Source: Labilibacter marinus (GTDB taxonomy: Bacteria; Bacteroidota; Bacteroidia; Bacteroidales; Marinilabiliaceae). Taken from it: a stretch of DNA of 64,000 nucleotides. This document shows, piece after piece, positions 25,410-34,428 of this stretch. Location of the stretch: positions 310,001-374,000 of the forward strand of contig NZ_LXYE02000001.1 of NCBI RefSeq assembly GCF_001659685.2, given 5' to 3'. Made by a program: the position numbers and the translations under genes. The notes under the pieces were generated by a model that was not told where the DNA came from, ran no database searches, and was given only the letters and a program-made list of their open reading frames with translations. Every line of letters starts with the position of its first letter. Positions within the stretch are counted from its first letter, which is position 1.

Positions 25410-26786
25410 ATGTCAGAAAAACTACATATTAAAGAAAAAATAGGCTACGGATTTGGAGATTTTGCATCCTCTATGTTCTGGAAGATTTTTGCCATGTACT
25501 TAACTTTCTTCTATACAGATGTGGTGGAGTTGAGTCCTGAATCGGTGGCTATGATGTTTATAATGGTTCGCCTTTGGGATGGTTTAAACGACCCCTTGAT
25601 GGGAATCATTGCCGACCGAACCAATACCTCAAAAGGCAAGTTTCGTCCATTTTTATTATGGGTAGCTATACCATTTGGTGTCATCGGAATTCTGACTTTT
25701 TCGGTGCCTGATATTGGTCCCTCTGGAAAATTGATTTATGCCTACATTACTTACACCTTAATGATGATGGTGTATACAGCTATTAATGTACCGTATGGCT
25801 CGTTAATGGCAGTGATGACGGATGATCCTAAAGAGAGAACGAGCTTGGCTTCATTCAGGTTTATCGGAGCTTACTCAGGAGGAATAGCCATGACAGCTTC
25901 TGCTCCTTATATACTCGATTTCTTTAAAAATGCAGGTGCTTCTGATGCCAAAAGTTATTCATATATGGTGGTGATATACGCCATTGTTGCTGCTTTCTTT
26001 TTTGTAATGACTTACCTATGGACCAAAGAAAGAGTAAAAGCGCTAAAAAAAAATAATTCTATAGGAAGTGATTTAAAAGATTTAGCCAAGAATGTACAAT
26101 GGTTTATTATGCTAGGAGCGGGAATTTTAATGCTGGTATTCTTAACATTCCGAGAATCGAGTATTATGTATTATTTCAAATACTTTGTGCAAGATCAAAG
26201 TTTAGCGTTTTTTGGTGATGTAAGCTGGGGTAAATTATCAGGTGCTTATATGACAATTTGGTTGGTGGCGAATATGGTTGGTGTTTTATTGGCTATACCA
26301 GTTTCTAATATATTAGGTAAAAAAACTACATTTATTGTAGCCATGTTCATATCCGCAATTTTAAGTATATTAATGTATTGGTTAAACCCACAGCAAGTAT
26401 ATTTAATTTTTGCACTTAATTTTATTAACGGCGTAAGTGCGGGCATTGTGTTACCCCTAGTTTGGTCGATGTATGCCGATATTGCGGATTACTCCGAATG
26501 GAAAACAGGAAGGCGAGCCACAGGGTTATTATTCTCGTCTTCGTCCATGTCGCAAAAGTTAGGTTTGATGGCAGGAGGAGCATTACCATTGTATATTCTT
26601 GCTTCTTATGGTTTTGAAGCTAATGCGGAACAAACAGAGCAATCGTTGGAAGGAATCAAGTTAATGATTAGTATTTTTCCTGGCCTCACGGCTGCTTTAT
26701 CTGGCGCCTTACTGTTGTTATATAAGTTAAATGATAAGTTCATGGCAAAAGTTACGGACGAACTAGCGAGTAAACGAGAAGGATAG
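25410..26786 (+). CDS. GPH-family sugar:cation symporter
   Basis: 458 residues from ATG 25410 (MSEKLHIKEKIGYGFGD); the frame also has an upstream TTG, which is unlikely. Twelve transmembrane helices. Signatures of the glycoside-pentoside-hexuronide group include KIGYGFGDFASSMFWK, RLWDGLNDPLMGIIADRT, KGKFRPFLLW and MYADIADYSEWKTGRRATG. In the B. fragilis-type mannan pathway the same position encodes the inner-membrane mannobiose transporter, and I infer that role here. Substrate not proven. Confidence 0.9.
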   Translation: MSEKLHIKEKIGYGFGDFASSMFWKIFAMYLTFFYTDVVELSPESVAMMFIMVRLWDGLNDPLMGIIADRTNTSKGKFRPFLLWVAIPFGVIGILTFSVPDIGPSGKLIYAYITYTLMMMVYTAINVPYGSLMAVMTDDPKERTSLASFRFIGAYSGGIAMTASAPYILDFFKNAGASDAKSYSYMVVIYAIVAAFFFVMTYLWTKERVKALKKNNSIGSDLKDLAKNVQWFIMLGAGILMLVFLTFRESSIMYYFKYFVQDQSLAFFGDVSWGKLSGAYMTIWLVANMVGVLLAIPVSNILGKKTTFIVAMFISAILSILMYWLNPQQVYLIFALNFINGVSAGIVLPLVWSMYADIADYSEWKTGRRATGLLFSSSSMSQKLGLMAGGALPLYILASYGFEANAEQTEQSLEGIKLMISIFPGLTAALSGALLLLYKLNDKFMAKVTDELASKREG

Positions 26787-26823
26787 CTTATACACGTCTT
26801 CGATATAAATTAGAGATTAATGA

Positions 26824-26904
26824 TATATCAAACTCAGGTTATTAAAAGTAAAGGCCACGGATAGTAAAGGGCAAACATTTACCTCTCATAAATCATTGAA
26901 ATAA
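26824..26904 (+). pseudogene. Relic of a second T9SS-type C-terminal domain
   Basis: Between the symporter and the sulfatase one frame reads LRLLKVKATDSKGQTFTSHK and ends SLK at TAA 26902-26904. The pattern (LLKVKA..DSKGQTFTSHKSLK) is typical for the last strands of a T9SS sorting domain. No start codon and no cargo precede it. It looks like the tail of a deleted gene. Confidence 0.4.
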
Positions 26905-26922
26905 AAAATTAACTTTCCCTTA

Positions 26923-28692
26923 ATGAAAAAATCTTTTCAATTTATAGTCTTCGTATTGTTATTACTCGGTACATTCAGTTGTCATGTGCCCATGCATGAT
27001 GAAGTTAAATCACCTAATGTTTTGTTAATTATTACCGACGATCAAGCATATGGCGATTTATCTATGAATGGGAATTCATGGGTTGAAACCCCCGTTATCG
27101 ACAAGCTTGCGAGTGAAGGAGCTTATGCTAACCATTTTTATGTAAGTCCTGTTTGTGCGCCAACCAGAGCCAGTTTATTAACAGGACGCTATCATCAGCG
27201 AACTGGTGTTACTGGAGTTACTCGCGGACGTGAAGACATGCGTCTGGATGAAGTAACGGTGGCAGATGTTTTCAAATCTGCTGGTTATGCAACCGGAATA
27301 TTTGGTAAATGGCATAATGGAGCACATTATCCTTATCATCCAATGGGACGTGGTTTCGATGAGTTTGTGGGTTTTACCTCAGGTCATTGGAGCAATTATT
27401 TTAACACTACCATCGAAAAGAATGGTAAACCTTATAAAACGAATGGTTATTTACCTGATGTTCTAACAGATGAAGCCATCTCATTTATCAATAAATCAAA
27501 TCAGGAAGGGAAGCCATTTTTCTGTTATTTACCATATCAAACTCCGCATACACCTTTGCAAGTGCCTGATAAGTATTTTGATAAATATAAGAGCAAGGGG
27601 GTAGATGATTTTAATGCATGTATTTATGGGATGTGCGAAAATATAGATGATAATGTTGGTAAACTCCTATCTACTCTTGATAATTTACAAATAAGAGAAA
27701 ATACGGTAGTCATTTATTTATCAGATAATGGGCCTTTGAATTACCGTTTTAACAATGAGTTAAAAGGTAGAAAAGGCCAAGTGGATGAAGGTGGCGTCCG
27801 TGTGCCGTTTATTATTAATTGGGCAAAGCAAATTAAAAAAGGAGTTATCATAGATGAGGCACTGGCACACATAGATATATTACCCACTTTATTATCCTTA
27901 ACTAATATTAAATATAGTTTCGATAAACCTTTAGATGGAGAGAGTTTTAAAAGCCTTTTGGAGGGAGATAAAGCATTCCCGAAACGATATTTGTTTAATG
28001 AGTTCTTTGGAAGAAAACGCGTGTTAGCCGACCCTTATCTGATGGTGGAAAATTCTTTGTATGACATACGTAAGGATGCCAGTCAAAAAGATGACCTAAG
28101 CCATGAAAAACCTGAGTTATATGATTCTTTGAAAAATGCTTTTGATACTTGGTTTCAAGAAGTCTCACCTAAGCAAATAGAGGAAAAATTTATACCTGTT
28201 GGTTATAACGATTACCCCAAAACAATTTTGCCAGCTCACGAAGCGGATTTGTTTCCTCCGTTTGAAGCGCGAAAAGACAGACGTCATACAGGTATTGCCT
28301 ATCATAGTTTGTATGGCTGGGCACACGATTGGATTGATTTCTGGACAAACACAGAAGCCTATGCGCAATGGCAGATTGAGGTGATTGATTCAGGTGAGTA
28401 TGAATTAGAAATATATTATGCGCTTGCACCAGAGGATGTAGGTACTAATCTGCAAATTCAAATTGGAGAACAATCCGTCGAATTTGCAATAGATATACCG
28501 TTTGAGCATGAGGCTTTTAAGAATTATGATAGGGTGGTGAGAGAACAGGAGGCGCCTGAAACAAACTGGAACAGACTGAATGTAGGTAAACTAAATCTTA
28601 CAACAGGAAAATATAAGGTGCAGGTTCATGCGTTGGAAATTAAGGGCAGTAAAACAATTGAGTTAAAAGAACTTCATTTAATAAAGAATTAA
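26923..28692 (+). CDS. S1-family sulfatase with C-terminal beta domain, lipoprotein
   Basis: 589 residues. Lipoprotein signal (LGTFSCHV). The alkaline-phosphatase-like catalytic domain (about 30-410) has NVLLIITDDQAYGDL, the formylglycine site Cys78 in VCAPTRASLLTGRY, GIFGKWHNGAH and YLSDNGPLN. The motif is C-x-P-T-R, which lacks the commoner Ser/Ala at position four. Residues about 445-589 form an extra beta-sandwich-like, possibly carbohydrate-binding, domain (YAQWQIEVIDSGEYELEIYY). It removes sulfate esters from glycans after activation by a maturase not present in this window. A sulfatase in a mannan locus is uncommon and hints at a sulfated mannan. Confidence 0.9.
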   Translation: MKKSFQFIVFVLLLLGTFSCHVPMHDEVKSPNVLLIITDDQAYGDLSMNGNSWVETPVIDKLASEGAYANHFYVSPVCAPTRASLLTGRYHQRTGVTGVTRGREDMRLDEVTVADVFKSAGYATGIFGKWHNGAHYPYHPMGRGFDEFVGFTSGHWSNYFNTTIEKNGKPYKTNGYLPDVLTDEAISFINKSNQEGKPFFCYLPYQTPHTPLQVPDKYFDKYKSKGVDDFNACIYGMCENIDDNVGKLLSTLDNLQIRENTVVIYLSDNGPLNYRFNNELKGRKGQVDEGGVRVPFIINWAKQIKKGVIIDEALAHIDILPTLLSLTNIKYSFDKPLDGESFKSLLEGDKAFPKRYLFNEFFGRKRVLADPYLMVENSLYDIRKDASQKDDLSHEKPELYDSLKNAFDTWFQEVSPKQIEEKFIPVGYNDYPKTILPAHEADLFPPFEARKDRRHTGIAYHSLYGWAHDWIDFWTNTEAYAQWQIEVIDSGEYELEIYYALAPEDVGTNLQIQIGEQSVEFAIDIPFEHEAFKNYDRVVREQEAPETNWNRLNVGKLNLTTGKYKVQVHALEIKGSKTIELKELHLIKN

Positions 28693-28706
28693 ACTAAGAG
28701 AATTTT

Positions 28707-29957
28707 ATGGTGTTTTTGAATAAATATAGTTTGTTATTTCTGGTTGGATTAGTCTTGTTGTCTTGTGCACAATCAAAGGTGAAAAAGGAGAATACATATG
28801 ATTCCTCGATTAAGAATTCTATTTCATTTTTCGATAAAGCTTTTGATAATAGTCGAGGAGTATATTTGTCGGAAGTTGACTTTTTGGGAGATACCATATC
28901 ATCTAAAATTCATACGGTTGCTTTGAGCCGTTTAATTTATGGCTTGGCCTACTCTTCAAAATACTTTCCTGAGAATTTAAAGCGAGCTGAACGTTTGGCT
29001 AAGTTTCAAATGTCAAGAATGTTGGAAAAAGACAGTGTTGGACTTTACTTTATTCCTGAAGTAGGAGAAGGAAAAATCAGTCAATCCGAAAGTTTGGATA
29101 TCTGGCAACAAGCATATGGCTTATGCGGACTTACAGAGCTTTATCGTTCTAGTAAGGACGCTGGATTATTAGCTGAAATACATCACCTTAATGAGGCATT
29201 TATAGAACGCTTTAGAGACACAGAGAATGGAGGTTTTTATAGCGAGTATAATCTTAATTCTGGTGTAGTTTCAGGAACAAAGACCATTCAGTCGTTGATG
29301 TATCCCATAACCGCTTATATGGCTAATTTATGGTTGGCTGATAAAACAAATCGTCTCAAGTACGAAGAGATTATCAAAGAACACTTATCGATTGCTTACA
29401 GTAAGGTTTGGAATGATTCCATAGGTTGGGTAAATACAAAGTTCGACGACAAGTGGAACCCTATGATTGAATCAAAAGAAAAAGCCTGGGTAACGCCAGG
29501 ACATAACTTTCAGTTTGCGGCTTTAATGCTTCGAAGTGCAAAATGGCCTTTTGTTTCTGTTGAAAATCAAGTGAAATATGAAAAAATGGGCACAAGCATC
29601 CTTAAAGAAACATTAACAAAAGATATCTGGATAAACGATTCTATTACTAAAGGATTTTATGGAGGAATCAATCCATTAACCAATAAGGTGCTGGATAAGA
29701 ATCGTTCCTGGTGGCAGCATTGTGAAGCTTTAATTGCCTTGTCTTTTTGTCCGGAATTAAAAGAAGAGTTCGAATCCATCAAGCAATTCTATTTTGATTC
29801 TTTTGTAGATGTTAAAAATGGAGGAGAAATTGCCAATATCGATTTAGAAGGGAAGCCAATCATCGAACCCAAAGGCCAAAAAGGAAAATCAGTTTATCAT
29901 CATATCGAAATGTTAAGAGTATTAAACGAAACCGGCATGGCCGGAGCAAATAATTAG
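28707..29957 (+). CDS. Exported AGE-fold lipoprotein (epimerase-like)
   Basis: 416 residues. Lipoprotein signal with Cys20 (GLVLLSCAQS). The rest is an (alpha/alpha)6 barrel related to the cellobiose 2-epimerase encoded upstream: GGFYSEYNLNSGVVSGTKT, TPGHNFQFAALML with His266, SWWQHCEALIALS and VYHHIEMLRVLNE with His398/His399. The two His positions used by AGE enzymes appear conserved, so it may be catalytic outside the cytoplasm, which is unusual for a family known from cytoplasmic enzymes. It could be an epimerase or isomerase on surface oligosaccharides, or a glycosidase-like relative. It starts 14 bases after the sulfatase. Confidence 0.75.
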   Translation: MVFLNKYSLLFLVGLVLLSCAQSKVKKENTYDSSIKNSISFFDKAFDNSRGVYLSEVDFLGDTISSKIHTVALSRLIYGLAYSSKYFPENLKRAERLAKFQMSRMLEKDSVGLYFIPEVGEGKISQSESLDIWQQAYGLCGLTELYRSSKDAGLLAEIHHLNEAFIERFRDTENGGFYSEYNLNSGVVSGTKTIQSLMYPITAYMANLWLADKTNRLKYEEIIKEHLSIAYSKVWNDSIGWVNTKFDDKWNPMIESKEKAWVTPGHNFQFAALMLRSAKWPFVSVENQVKYEKMGTSILKETLTKDIWINDSITKGFYGGINPLTNKVLDKNRSWWQHCEALIALSFCPELKEEFESIKQFYFDSFVDVKNGGEIANIDLEGKPIIEPKGQKGKSVYHHIEMLRVLNETGMAGANN

Positions 29958-30108
29958 GTCATCTAGAAGTATATCTATCTCACCAAAACGGAAATTGAAG
30001 ATTACACTAGTTATCATGTTTTTGCTAATTTTTAAAGATATAAATAAATCAAAAAAAACTCAGTGCCCCTGTGTCTCTGTGTTCTTTTGTCCCGGAAAAC
30101 TAACTAAA

Positions 30109-31389
30109 ATGAAAAACTACCTGTATTATTTAACTACTTGGATAGCTGCCACAATTGTTCTATTCTCATGTCAACAAGCTGATTTGCCAAATGAATTCGT
30201 ACAGGTTAAAGACGGCTCATTTCTTCTAAACAATAAACCTTATCATTTTAAAGGAGCTAATTATTGGCAAGGGATGAACCTTGGAGCTCCTGCATCAGGT
30301 GATAGAGACAGGTTAAGACGCGAGTTGGATCAGCTGAAGGAAATAGGTGTTTCAAACCTTAGGGTGTTAGCGGCAAGTGAAGCTGACACCTCAATGCGTT
30401 TTGCGATTCATCCCGCTTTACAGACAGCGCCAGGAGTATATAATAAGGATATTTGGCAAGGCTTAGATTTTTTATTAGATGAAATGTCTAAACGAGATAT
30501 GAAGGCTGTAATGGTGTTGAGTAATTTTTGGACTTGGAGTGGTGGATTTCCACAATACATAAAATGGGCCGATGGTGTGCCTATTCCCTATCCTCAGGAT
30601 GAAGCCCATTCGTGGGATGAGTTTCAGCAATTTTCTGCAGGTTTTTATTCCAATAGCATGGCGCAGGATATGCTGATTAGTCACATTGAAAAAGTGATTA
30701 ATCGTGTAAACTCAATTTCTGGCTTATCCTATAAAGATGACCCAACGATTATGGCTTGGCAATTGGCCAATGAACCTAGAGGTATAAATGTGCCTGAAAA
30801 GTTTAGAGCATGGACTGCTAATACTTCGGCTTATATAAAATCGTTGGATAAAAACCATTTGGTAGGCCTAGGAACTGAAGGTAATACAGCAGGAATAATG
30901 GCTGGAGTAAATGTATTGTTAGATAATGATGATATTAATATCGATTATATAACGATGCATATTTGGGCGCAAAACTGGGGTTGGTTTAAGCCTGGCGATG
31001 GGGAAAAAGTTTTTGAAGAAACATTGCAAAAAGTAGATGCTTATTGGAATGATCATGTAAAGGTCGCTAAAAAACTAAATAAGCCTATTGTGTTGGAGGA
31101 ATTTGGTATTGCCCGCGATAGCTCTTCATATTTACCTGCTGCAACAAGCTATTGGCGCGACAAATATTTTGAATATCTATTTAAAAAAGTAAAAGAATCT
31201 GTAGCAGCTAATGAGCCTGTAAAAGGTTTTAATTTCTGGAGTTACTCAGGGGAGGGAAGACCATCACGACCTGGTGAATATTGGCAAAAAGGAGATGTAC
31301 TTTTAGGTGACCCTCCGCATGAGTTACAAGGATGGTATGGTGTGTATGATACAGATAGTACTACGCTTAATCTGATAAAGAAGTATTGA
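30109..31389 (+). CDS. GH5 endo-beta-1,4-mannanase, lipoprotein
   Basis: 426 residues from ATG 30109, chosen for its lipoprotein signal (IAATIVLFSCQQAD). The same frame is open back to 29995, but that part is repeat-like sequence with codons unlike a gene. GH5 barrel (about 32-425): FKGANYWQGMNLGAP, LSNFWTWSGGFPQYI, acid/base Glu222 in QLANEPRG, MHIWAQNWGW, and nucleophile Glu331 in IVLEEFGIARD. This pattern fits subfamily 7 mannanases. It closes the mannan operon. Confidence 0.92.
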   Translation: MKNYLYYLTTWIAATIVLFSCQQADLPNEFVQVKDGSFLLNNKPYHFKGANYWQGMNLGAPASGDRDRLRRELDQLKEIGVSNLRVLAASEADTSMRFAIHPALQTAPGVYNKDIWQGLDFLLDEMSKRDMKAVMVLSNFWTWSGGFPQYIKWADGVPIPYPQDEAHSWDEFQQFSAGFYSNSMAQDMLISHIEKVINRVNSISGLSYKDDPTIMAWQLANEPRGINVPEKFRAWTANTSAYIKSLDKNHLVGLGTEGNTAGIMAGVNVLLDNDDINIDYITMHIWAQNWGWFKPGDGEKVFEETLQKVDAYWNDHVKVAKKLNKPIVLEEFGIARDSSSYLPAATSYWRDKYFEYLFKKVKESVAANEPVKGFNFWSYSGEGRPSRPGEYWQKGDVLLGDPPHELQGWYGVYDTDSTTLNLIKKY

Positions 31390-31482
31390 GTTTCTCTATT
31401 AATCTTAAAATGAATTAGGAAAAACTTATGAATGTTGGAAGTAGGTGTTGTGATTTAGATATTTAAAGGAATGAGTTCGAAC

Positions 31483-31541
31483 CTCTCCATCCCAAACGAA
31501 AAGCAAAAAAGCAGTTTCATTAATTTGAAGCTGCTTTTTTT
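31483..31541 (+). repeat. Right copy of island-flanking direct repeat, with terminator hairpin
   Basis: CTCTCCATCCCAAACGAAAAGC followed by the hairpin AAAAAAGCAG (31505-31514) / CTGCTTTTTT (31531-31540) with the same loop bases as the copy at 11521-11577. It is preceded by GAGTTCGAAC, a tRNA T-loop-like sequence, and by GTTGTGATTTA, matching GTTGTGATCTA upstream of the left copy. The hairpin lies between the convergent genes ending at 31389 and 31567 and probably terminates both. Confidence 0.75.
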
Positions 31542-31566
31542 CAATTATCAGTGTAATTATTTCATG

Positions 31567-32643
31567 CTACAAACCAAACCTATATTGGATACCTGTTAAA
31601 ACAAAATCATTTCCTGTTCCTTTGCCAAACTCTCCTCTAATGGTAAGGTTTTTGTTTATTTCGAGGTTATATCCAAACTGTACACTCCAATTGTTAATGA
31701 TATCCTTTTTAATACCATAGTCTACATCAGAAGCTATAATGTTCTCAAAAGCAGTTCCTAATTCTCCGAGAATCTTATTTTGTTGTTCAAGAAGCTCTAT
31801 CTGTTTTTGTTCAAGCGGTTTGTTAGGATCTAGCCCTGCTATCTTTTGGTTATTAGAGTCAATTTTATCATCTATAGCAGGGAGTGCATTGCTACCGAGA
31901 TTAGGTAAGGCTTGTTGAATTGCGATAGAACCAAAGTTGCCATCGTTATCCATAAAACCTCTGTACATACCTCCTACGTATAGTGCTAACATAGAGTTTT
32001 TTCCTACTTTTATTCGATCTCCAACTCTAGCAGAGACTACAGCAAGCCTGGCTGGTGTTTTCAATAATTCAGAATGCGACCAAGTCATGTTAGCATCTAT
32101 AGAGAAAAAGTAGTCACGATATAATTTACCAACTACTGTTGTACCAATACCATAGCTATTGGCAGCGAAATCTACTGAGCTTTTTATTTCGGGAAGAGCT
32201 AATATAAGATTTCCCTCTTCATCAAACCATGTCGGTTTTAGTGAAACCTCAGTAGTACCTGTGTTGTTAGCATATATGCCATACATATTTAAAAATGGTA
32301 ATATCCAAACATCGGCTCTAAGATTCATTCCATTTGATCGAGCTATTGTGTTGGTGAAATTTAAATTATCCAATGTTACGTGTTCAGAAATAAGCTGATT
32401 AAGTGGAGAATTGGGGTCGTTACCAATGGTCATGTCAAAGGATGAAATCTCAAGATCCATTCTGTTGTATACGTAATTTACATTTAAGCCATAAGGTAGT
32501 TGTATTTTGTAACCACGTTCCGAAGCTTGTTTGCCTAAAATAGGCATGCTGTAGGGCCAATCATAAGATTGACGGGTCGTATCAATTTGCCCATGCGAAA
32601 TAATTGATATTGAGAAGAAAACAATAAATAAAAACTTTTTCAT
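31567..32643 (-). CDS. Outer-membrane beta-barrel protein, unknown
   Basis: 358 residues with a signal peptide (cleaved after SIISHGQ, residue 19). The mature part alternates hydrophobic and polar residues and ends TGIQYRFGL, typical of the last strand of a Bacteroidota outer-membrane barrel. A charged, probably coiled-coil insertion at about 265-300 (LEQKQIELLEQQNKILGELG) projects from the barrel. No named family recognised. It converges on the mannan operon and is not obviously part of it. Confidence 0.65.
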   Translation of the reverse strand: MKKFLFIVFFSISIISHGQIDTTRQSYDWPYSMPILGKQASERGYKIQLPYGLNVNYVYNRMDLEISSFDMTIGNDPNSPLNQLISEHVTLDNLNFTNTIARSNGMNLRADVWILPFLNMYGIYANNTGTTEVSLKPTWFDEEGNLILALPEIKSSVDFAANSYGIGTTVVGKLYRDYFFSIDANMTWSHSELLKTPARLAVVSARVGDRIKVGKNSMLALYVGGMYRGFMDNDGNFGSIAIQQALPNLGSNALPAIDDKIDSNNQKIAGLDPNKPLEQKQIELLEQQNKILGELGTAFENIIASDVDYGIKKDIINNWSVQFGYNLEINKNLTIRGEFGKGTGNDFVLTGIQYRFGL

Positions 32644-32914
32644 TATTAAGGATTTGATGATTACGTAATTCGTTAAAAATGTTTAATATGCTGCCGTATA
32701 CTCAGAAGCATGTAAACATATAACATTCAATATAGGCATTTTGATTAAGCCTGTATGAATAATTATTTACAAAACTAGTTAAAATGCTTTTGAAAAAACA
32801 TCTTCAGAAGACTGTTAATTCATCAAGCTTCCTTAAGTAAAGTATTATAAAGTTAGGTTTATTGTATCTGAGAGCAATTGCGAAAATTATTAAAGTTGAA
32901 AATGATTCAAGTCT
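32644..32914. other. Intergenic region without recognised features
   Basis: About 270 AT-rich bases between two minus-strand genes. It must hold the promoter of the barrel gene, but I see no clear consensus boxes, repeats or small frames. Confidence 0.5.
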
Positions 32915-34321
32915 CTACTGTAGCCAACTTTTCTCAATTTCTTCTATGGTTCTTCCTTTGGTTTCTGGCATCCAATAGCGAACAACAGGGAATAAAAGAA
33001 GTAATTCTCCAGCAAATATTAAGAATATTATACCAGTGCTCATACTTTCTCTCATAACAGGGAATAGGAAGTTGATGGTAGCACTGGCAGCCCAAATGGT
33101 AAAGGTTGATATGGCAATGGCTTTTCCCCTTACTTTATTCGGAAAAATTTCGGAAACAAATACGTACTTAACGGGACCTAGAGCCATGGCAAAAAAGGCA
33201 ACAAATAAATTGATGGCTATTACAATAGGCCAGCCTGTTTGACTTGTAGAGAATAAATACCATATAAAAATATGCGCGAAAAATGTACCAATAATACCAA
33301 CGGTAAGCAGTTTTTTTCTTCCTGCAGAATCCACAAAGCGTAGTGCAAATATGGTGGCTATAAAGTTAACAATGGCTATGGTAGCAAAACCACCTAAAGA
33401 ATCACCTAAAGCAAAACCTGCTTCTTCAAATATTTGTGGGCCGTAGTAAAACACAACGGATACTCCACAGGCTTCGGATAGAAAACAGATAAGCACGGCT
33501 ATTATTAATGGCGTTCTTAATTTTTTGGTAAATAAATCAGAGAATTTTACGTTGGATTCTTCTTTTACAGTACTTTCTATTTCTTCACCAATTTCTTCTG
33601 CTCGCTTTGCGGGGTTAAAATATTTCAGAATCTTTACAGCTTCAGTCTTCCTTTCTTGTTGCATTAACCATCTTGGACTTTCAGGAATGAAAAAGGCTGT
33701 AGCCATAAATATTAAACCAGGTATTGCTTCTGCTAAATACATGGCTCTCCAGTTTTCTGTAACGAGTAGGTATTTCTTCCAAGTAGCTATGTCGCTAGTC
33801 TGGTTATTCTCGGCATAGGTGAATATACCCCAATTGGCAAATACACACATAATAATACCAATGGTTATGGTTAATTGAAATAAAGTAACCATCCTGCCTC
33901 GATATTGCTCTGGCGATATCTCCGATATATATAAAGGGCAAACCATAGTTGCGGCACCAATTCCCAATCCTCCGATAAGCCGGGCCGAAATTAATTCTGG
34001 AACCGACTGGGCAACGCCGCTCCAAATAGCAGAAATCAATAATACAAATGCAGCTGTCATCAAGGTCTTTTTGCGACCCAATTTATCTGCAACCCAACCT
34101 GCAAGTCCTGAACCAACCATACATGCCCATAAAACACAGCTCACGTAAAATCCTAGTTCGGCAGATGAAAATGTAAATTGTGTTTCAACTTGCGAGATGG
34201 TTCCTGATACTACCACGGCATCATATCCGAATAAAAGACCGCCACAGGCAGCAACTATACTTACAAACCATAAGTATACTATTGATTTTTTTTCAGGTGA
34301 TTTAATAGAGTTGTTAGTCAT
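32915..34321 (-). CDS. Sugar-porter MFS transporter (sugar:H+ symporter type)
   Basis: 468 residues, twelve transmembrane helices. Sugar-porter signatures: [14 protein letters not shown] in helix 1, [13 protein letters not shown] in loop 2-3, [10 protein letters not shown] at the central loop, [15 protein letters not shown] in loop 8-9 and [12 protein letters not shown] after helix 12. Substrates of the family are monosaccharides and polyols. It diverges from the AraC gene at 34429, with a shared operator 89 bases upstream of its start. The same operator precedes the glycyl radical enzyme gene, so transporter and enzyme are probably one regulon and handle the same sugar or polyol. Substrate unknown. 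Confidence 0.92.
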   Translation of the reverse strand: MTNNSIKSPEKKSIVYLWFVSIVAACGGLLFGYDAVVVSGTISQVETQFTFSSAELGFYVSCVLWACMVGSGLAGWVADKLGRKKTLMTAAFVLLISAIWSGVAQSVPELISARLIGGLGIGAATMVCPLYISEISPEQYRGRMVTLFQLTITIGIIMCVFANWGIFTYAENNQTSDIATWKKYLLVTENWRAMYLAEAIPGLIFMATAFFIPESPRWLMQQERKTEAVKILKYFNPAKRAEEIGEEIESTVKEESNVKFSDLFTKKLRTPLIIAVLICFLSEACGVSVVFYYGPQIFEEAGFALGDSLGGFATIAIVNFIATIFALRFVDSAGRKKLLTVGIIGTFFAHIFIWYLFSTSQTGWPIVIAINLFVAFFAMALGPVKYVFVSEIFPNKVRGKAIAISTFTIWAASATINFLFPVMRESMSTGIIFLIFAGELLLLFPVVRYWMPETKGRTIEEIEKSWLQ

Positions 34322-34409
34322 GCAAATAGTTTGCTTATTTAAAGATGTATTTTATCGATTACAAAAAAAAGCTATAGCAGATAGAATAAATTTAACTAAC
34401 ATTGCAAAT

Positions 34410-34424
34410 ACTTGGATAATCTTA
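34410..34424 (-). promoter_or_regulatory. Operator copy 1 upstream of the MFS transporter
   Basis: On the minus strand TAAGATTATCCAAGT, followed 11 bases after its TCCAAG by TTAGT. An identical 15-mer in the same orientation relative to its gene lies at 35263-35277. This copy is 89 bases upstream of the transporter start and only 4 bases before the AraC start codon, so it could also mediate autorepression. Confidence 0.7.
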
Positions 34425-34428
34425 TTAT

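Noticed and set aside
31441-31500. Functional tRNA gene at the right repeat
   Set aside because: Only a T-loop-like TTCGAAC and a 3' acceptor-like strand are present; there is no matching 5' acceptor strand or anticodon arm.
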